DNA of 64,000 bases from Artemia franciscana. Taxonomy: Eukaryota > Arthropoda > Branchiopoda > Anostraca > Artemiidae. Below, one piece after another: positions 60,961-64,000 of this stretch (its first letter is position 1; every line of letters begins with the position of its first letter). The stretch lies in assembly GCF_032884065.1 (NCBI RefSeq), contig NC_088863.1, positions 45,181,687 to 45,245,686 on the forward strand. The letters run 5' to 3'. A program made the translations under genes and the position numbers. The notes under the pieces are model-generated. The model was not told the DNA's origin and ran no database searches. It saw only the letters and a list, made by a program, of their open reading frames with translations.

Positions 60961-61771
60961 AAGTGAAACCTTACAAAACATATTTTCTGCTTAAATGAAG
61001 TAAAAAAAACTGTTTTCAGCTTCAAAACTTTGCTTAATCCCAATCTATGAGGTTTCAAAGATCTGCAAGTACATTTCTTAAAATTAAAAAAAAATGCTAA
61101 AATGTTTAGTCAAAGCTTCAATAGGTAGGCTAGAGACCTGTCAAATTGAAAAATTTCTAAGAATAAGGATTCAAAAGAGGGTTGACATGAAAGCTTGACA
61201 ATACCTTCCCAGGGTATGTGTTTGGCCCCGGATTCACTACTGAAATTTTCATTTTCCTAACCTAACCCCATTCCAAGATGGCAAAAAGTAGCCAAACTAG
61301 AATTTCACCATTTACTCATTTATTAAATTAACTGGATCATCAGGTAAAACCACTTGGATTTTAGAGACATTGACAGGCTACTTTGCCAGCTTGGCCATTT
61401 GCTGTTGCAGAATTTCCACATTTTGTCCTCTGGATTTCTGGGGAATCTATGTATTCCCCTAATTGCACTATTACTGGGAGGTGTAAATTTTGAATCAACT
61501 TACTGGAAATACTCTAGCCCTTAGCTTTTAAGTGTTTTCTTCCATTAAACGTTAAATTTTTATTTGTGACGGCAGTTGTGACGAGGTCAGAACTTAAAAT
61601 TAGACACGGTACTAGAGTTATCGATTTTGCTGTTCTTTGTTTATGGTTTGAGGATTTTTGGATCAAGAGTAAGGTCGAGTTAGTAGATGGATTTTGTAGC
61701 CTACAATTAGGTGTGGGGGAGAAGGTTTAAATTAAGGGACAAACAAAACATTTTTGAACAGCTAATGTGAT
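60961..61771. other. Non-coding stretch, copy B
   Basis: Counterpart of 13831-14640. Nothing recognised. Confidence 0.4.
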
Positions 61772-63330
61772 GGTCGTCCGATCCAAATTGAAAATGGGAC
61801 ATCTAAGACATGAGATCTTTCTATATATCAAGTTTTATTAAGATCCGATCACTCATTCGTAAGACAAATGTACCTCAATTTTCGCAACTTCTTCTCTCTC
61901 CAGCCCCCCAGATAGTCGAATCGGGCAAACGACTGTTCTCAAGTCAATTTGTGTCGATCCCTGACATACTTACGAATTTTCATCGCCCTAGCCCGTCAAG
62001 AAGCACCGAACCCGCTAAAGCACTAGAAATCTTTCCAACTCCTCCAAAAAGATCGGATCCAGTCCGGTTATGTAAATCACGTATCTAGAACTCCCCATTA
62101 AGTTTCATCCCGATCTCTCCACTCTAAGCGTTAGATTTCCGGTTACCAGGAATTCCATTCCCCTTCTCTACACACCAAATTACCCAGATCCGATCCGAAT
62201 GGAAAAAGAAGCATTTGAGACGTGAGATCTTTTTTATACATCAAATATCATTAAGATTCGATCACCCATTCGTAAGATAAACATATCTCAATTTTCACGA
62301 TTTCCCCTCACTCCAGCCCCCCCCCCACAGATGGTTGAGCCGGGTAAACGACTGTTATCATGTCAATTTATGCTGGTCCACAACACCCCTACCAATTTTT
62401 ATTCCTAGCACGTCCAGAAGCACAGAACTTGCCAAAGCACTGGAACCCCCCTCTCAACTCCCCCAAGAGATCGGATCCAGTACTGTTAGGTGAATCACGT
62501 ATATAGAACTTGCGCTTATTCTTCCCATAAAGTTTCATCCTGATCTCTCCACTTTAAGTGTTTCCAAGATTTCCGGTTTCCAAGAATTCCGTTTCCCCCC
62601 TTTCACCCCAAATGTCCCCAGATCCAATCTGAATTGAAAATGAAGCATCTGAGACATGAGATCTTTCTATATATCAAGTTTCATTAAGATCTGATCGCCC
62701 ATTTGTAAGAAAACATACCTCAATTTTCACCATTGTTTTTTCCCTTCAGCTCCCCCCGATGGTCGAAGCGGCGGAACGACTGTTATCATGTCAATATGTG
62801 CAGATCCCTGACTCGCCTACCATTTTTCATCGCCCTAGCTTGTTTCGAAGCACCGAATTCGCCAAAGTACCGGAGAACCGGCCTGGTCCGGTTAGGTCAA
62901 TCACGTAATTAGGACATGTACTTATTCTTCCCACCAAGTTTCATCCTGATCACTCCACTCTAAGTATTTTCCAAGATTTTCAGTTCCCCTCCCCCCCAAC
63001 TCCCCCCATTGTCACTGGATCCGGTCGGGATTTAAAATAAGAGCTCTGAGACACGAGGTCCTTCTAATTAGCAAATTTAATTAAGATGCGATCACCCTTT
63101 CATAAGTTAAAACTACCACATTTTTTCTAATTTTTCCAAATTAATCGTGTCTCCACTCCCCCCAGAGGGTCGATTGGGGTGGGGGAGCAACTATTTATAA
63201 TTTAATCTGGTTCGATCCCTGATGCACCTGCCAATTTTCATCGCTCTAGCTTATCTGGAAGTGCCTGAACTTGCAAAACCGGGACCGACAGAAATTGCGG
63301 TCGCTATATGACATTTGGCCGACGGACAAG
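61772..63330. repeat. Tandem array, about four ~400-430 bp units, copy B
   Basis: Counterpart of 14640-16200 with the same unit order and boundaries. Poly(C) tracts are shorter (for example near 62320), as expected from slippage. Confidence 0.85.
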
Positions 63331-63504
63331 TGCCATAAAACAAATATATTATAACAATCAAGACGACCGTAAGGAATTAAGGAAAATAGATATCCAATTA
63401 TTAATCTTGGAAACTCGGAAAATCAAATTTTATGTTACTGCAATTTCTAAACTCCAATTCAGTTTTTAATCCAATAAATGCAAAAGACAATATTTATAAT
63501 ATCT

Positions 63505-64000
63505 CTCATCAAACGGTTCGTGGTAACGAACTGTAGTAAGGAGCGACCCGGCTCAATAGTAACCAAAACTCTAAAAAATTGAATTTTGATATCAATAGCT
63601 ACATCAAAAGAATTGCATTTTAAAGCTGATTTTAAATATATAAGTTTCATTAAGTTTAGTTTTACCCATCAAAAGTTACGATCCTGAGAAAATTTGCATT
63701 ATTTAAGAAAATAGGGCGAAACACCCCTTAAAAGTCTTACAATCTTAACGAAAATGACACCATCAAATTCAGCGTATCAGAGAACCATATTGTAGGAGTT
63801 TCAAACTCCTATCTACAAAAATGTGGAATTTTGTATTTTTTGCCAGAAGACAAATCACGGGTGCGTGTTTATTTGTTTGTTTTTGTTTTTTTTTGTTTTT
63901 TTCCCAGGGGTGATCGTATCGACCAAGTGGTCCTAGAATGTCGCAAGAGGACTCATTCCAACGGAAATGAAAAGTTCTAGTGCCCTTTTAAAGTGACCAA
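63505..64000. repeat. Dispersed hairpin-start repeat, copy B, cut by window end
   Basis: Counterpart of 16378-16873. The start hairpin has one mismatch (CGGTTCG...CGAACTG). The match continues to the last base of the window. Confidence 0.75.

Overview
The window looks like AT-rich, repeat-laden genomic DNA from a eukaryote, most likely an invertebrate and perhaps a crustacean. The species guess rests only on the repeat style and is weak. There is no sign of bacterial organisation. Only one host gene is supported: an INPP5F/Sac2-type phosphoinositide phosphatase on the minus strand. Three of its exons are recognisable, with clean splice sites and compatible phases: 47613-47693, 45761-46044 and 41310-41534. 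Two of them have a second copy at 1630-1710 and 1-61. Almost everything else is decayed transposable elements and tandem repeats.

Layout. (i) 1-16873 is 'copy A' and 45984-64000 is 'copy B': the same sequence twice in direct orientation, nearly identical by eye. The differences are SNPs, homopolymer lengths and three large indels. Copy B lacks A 5437-7700. Copy A lacks B 54847-59985. Copy A carries a 1.7 kb CR1-like LINE (11640-13351) whose empty target site is seen in B (60487-60495). The homology runs into both window edges, and a 78-base N gap (39080-39157) lies between the copies. This pattern fits two overlapping haplotigs scaffolded one after the other at least as well as a true segmental duplication. 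(ii) Both copies hold an RTE-like LINE fragment, a DUF4371-type hAT transposase relic interrupted by a LINE with RNase H, a long-TIR element, a second LINE relic, a ~400 bp tandem array and a dispersed repeat that starts with a hairpin. (iii) 17325-36000 is mostly Helitron remnants, an AT-rich region of unassigned broken ORFs (18780-20490), another LINE inside a split TIR element (25712-28245), and diverged tandem repeats. (iv) 36030-39072 is a Ty3/Gypsy pol relic cut by the N gap. (v) 39158-45983 carries Sac2 exons in a repeat-filled intron.

The most distinctive system is a Helitron family. Its copies start TC and end in a GC-rich hairpin plus CTAG, and they sit in A|T targets. They keep only the C-terminal end of the Pif1-like helicase, fused to minisatellites. 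Two copies carry a ~77 nt tRNA-like module with A- and B-box-like sequences just inside the 5' end. One copy inserted exactly at the 5' junction of another, giving a head-to-tail pair. No intact transposase, reverse transcriptase or helicase was found.
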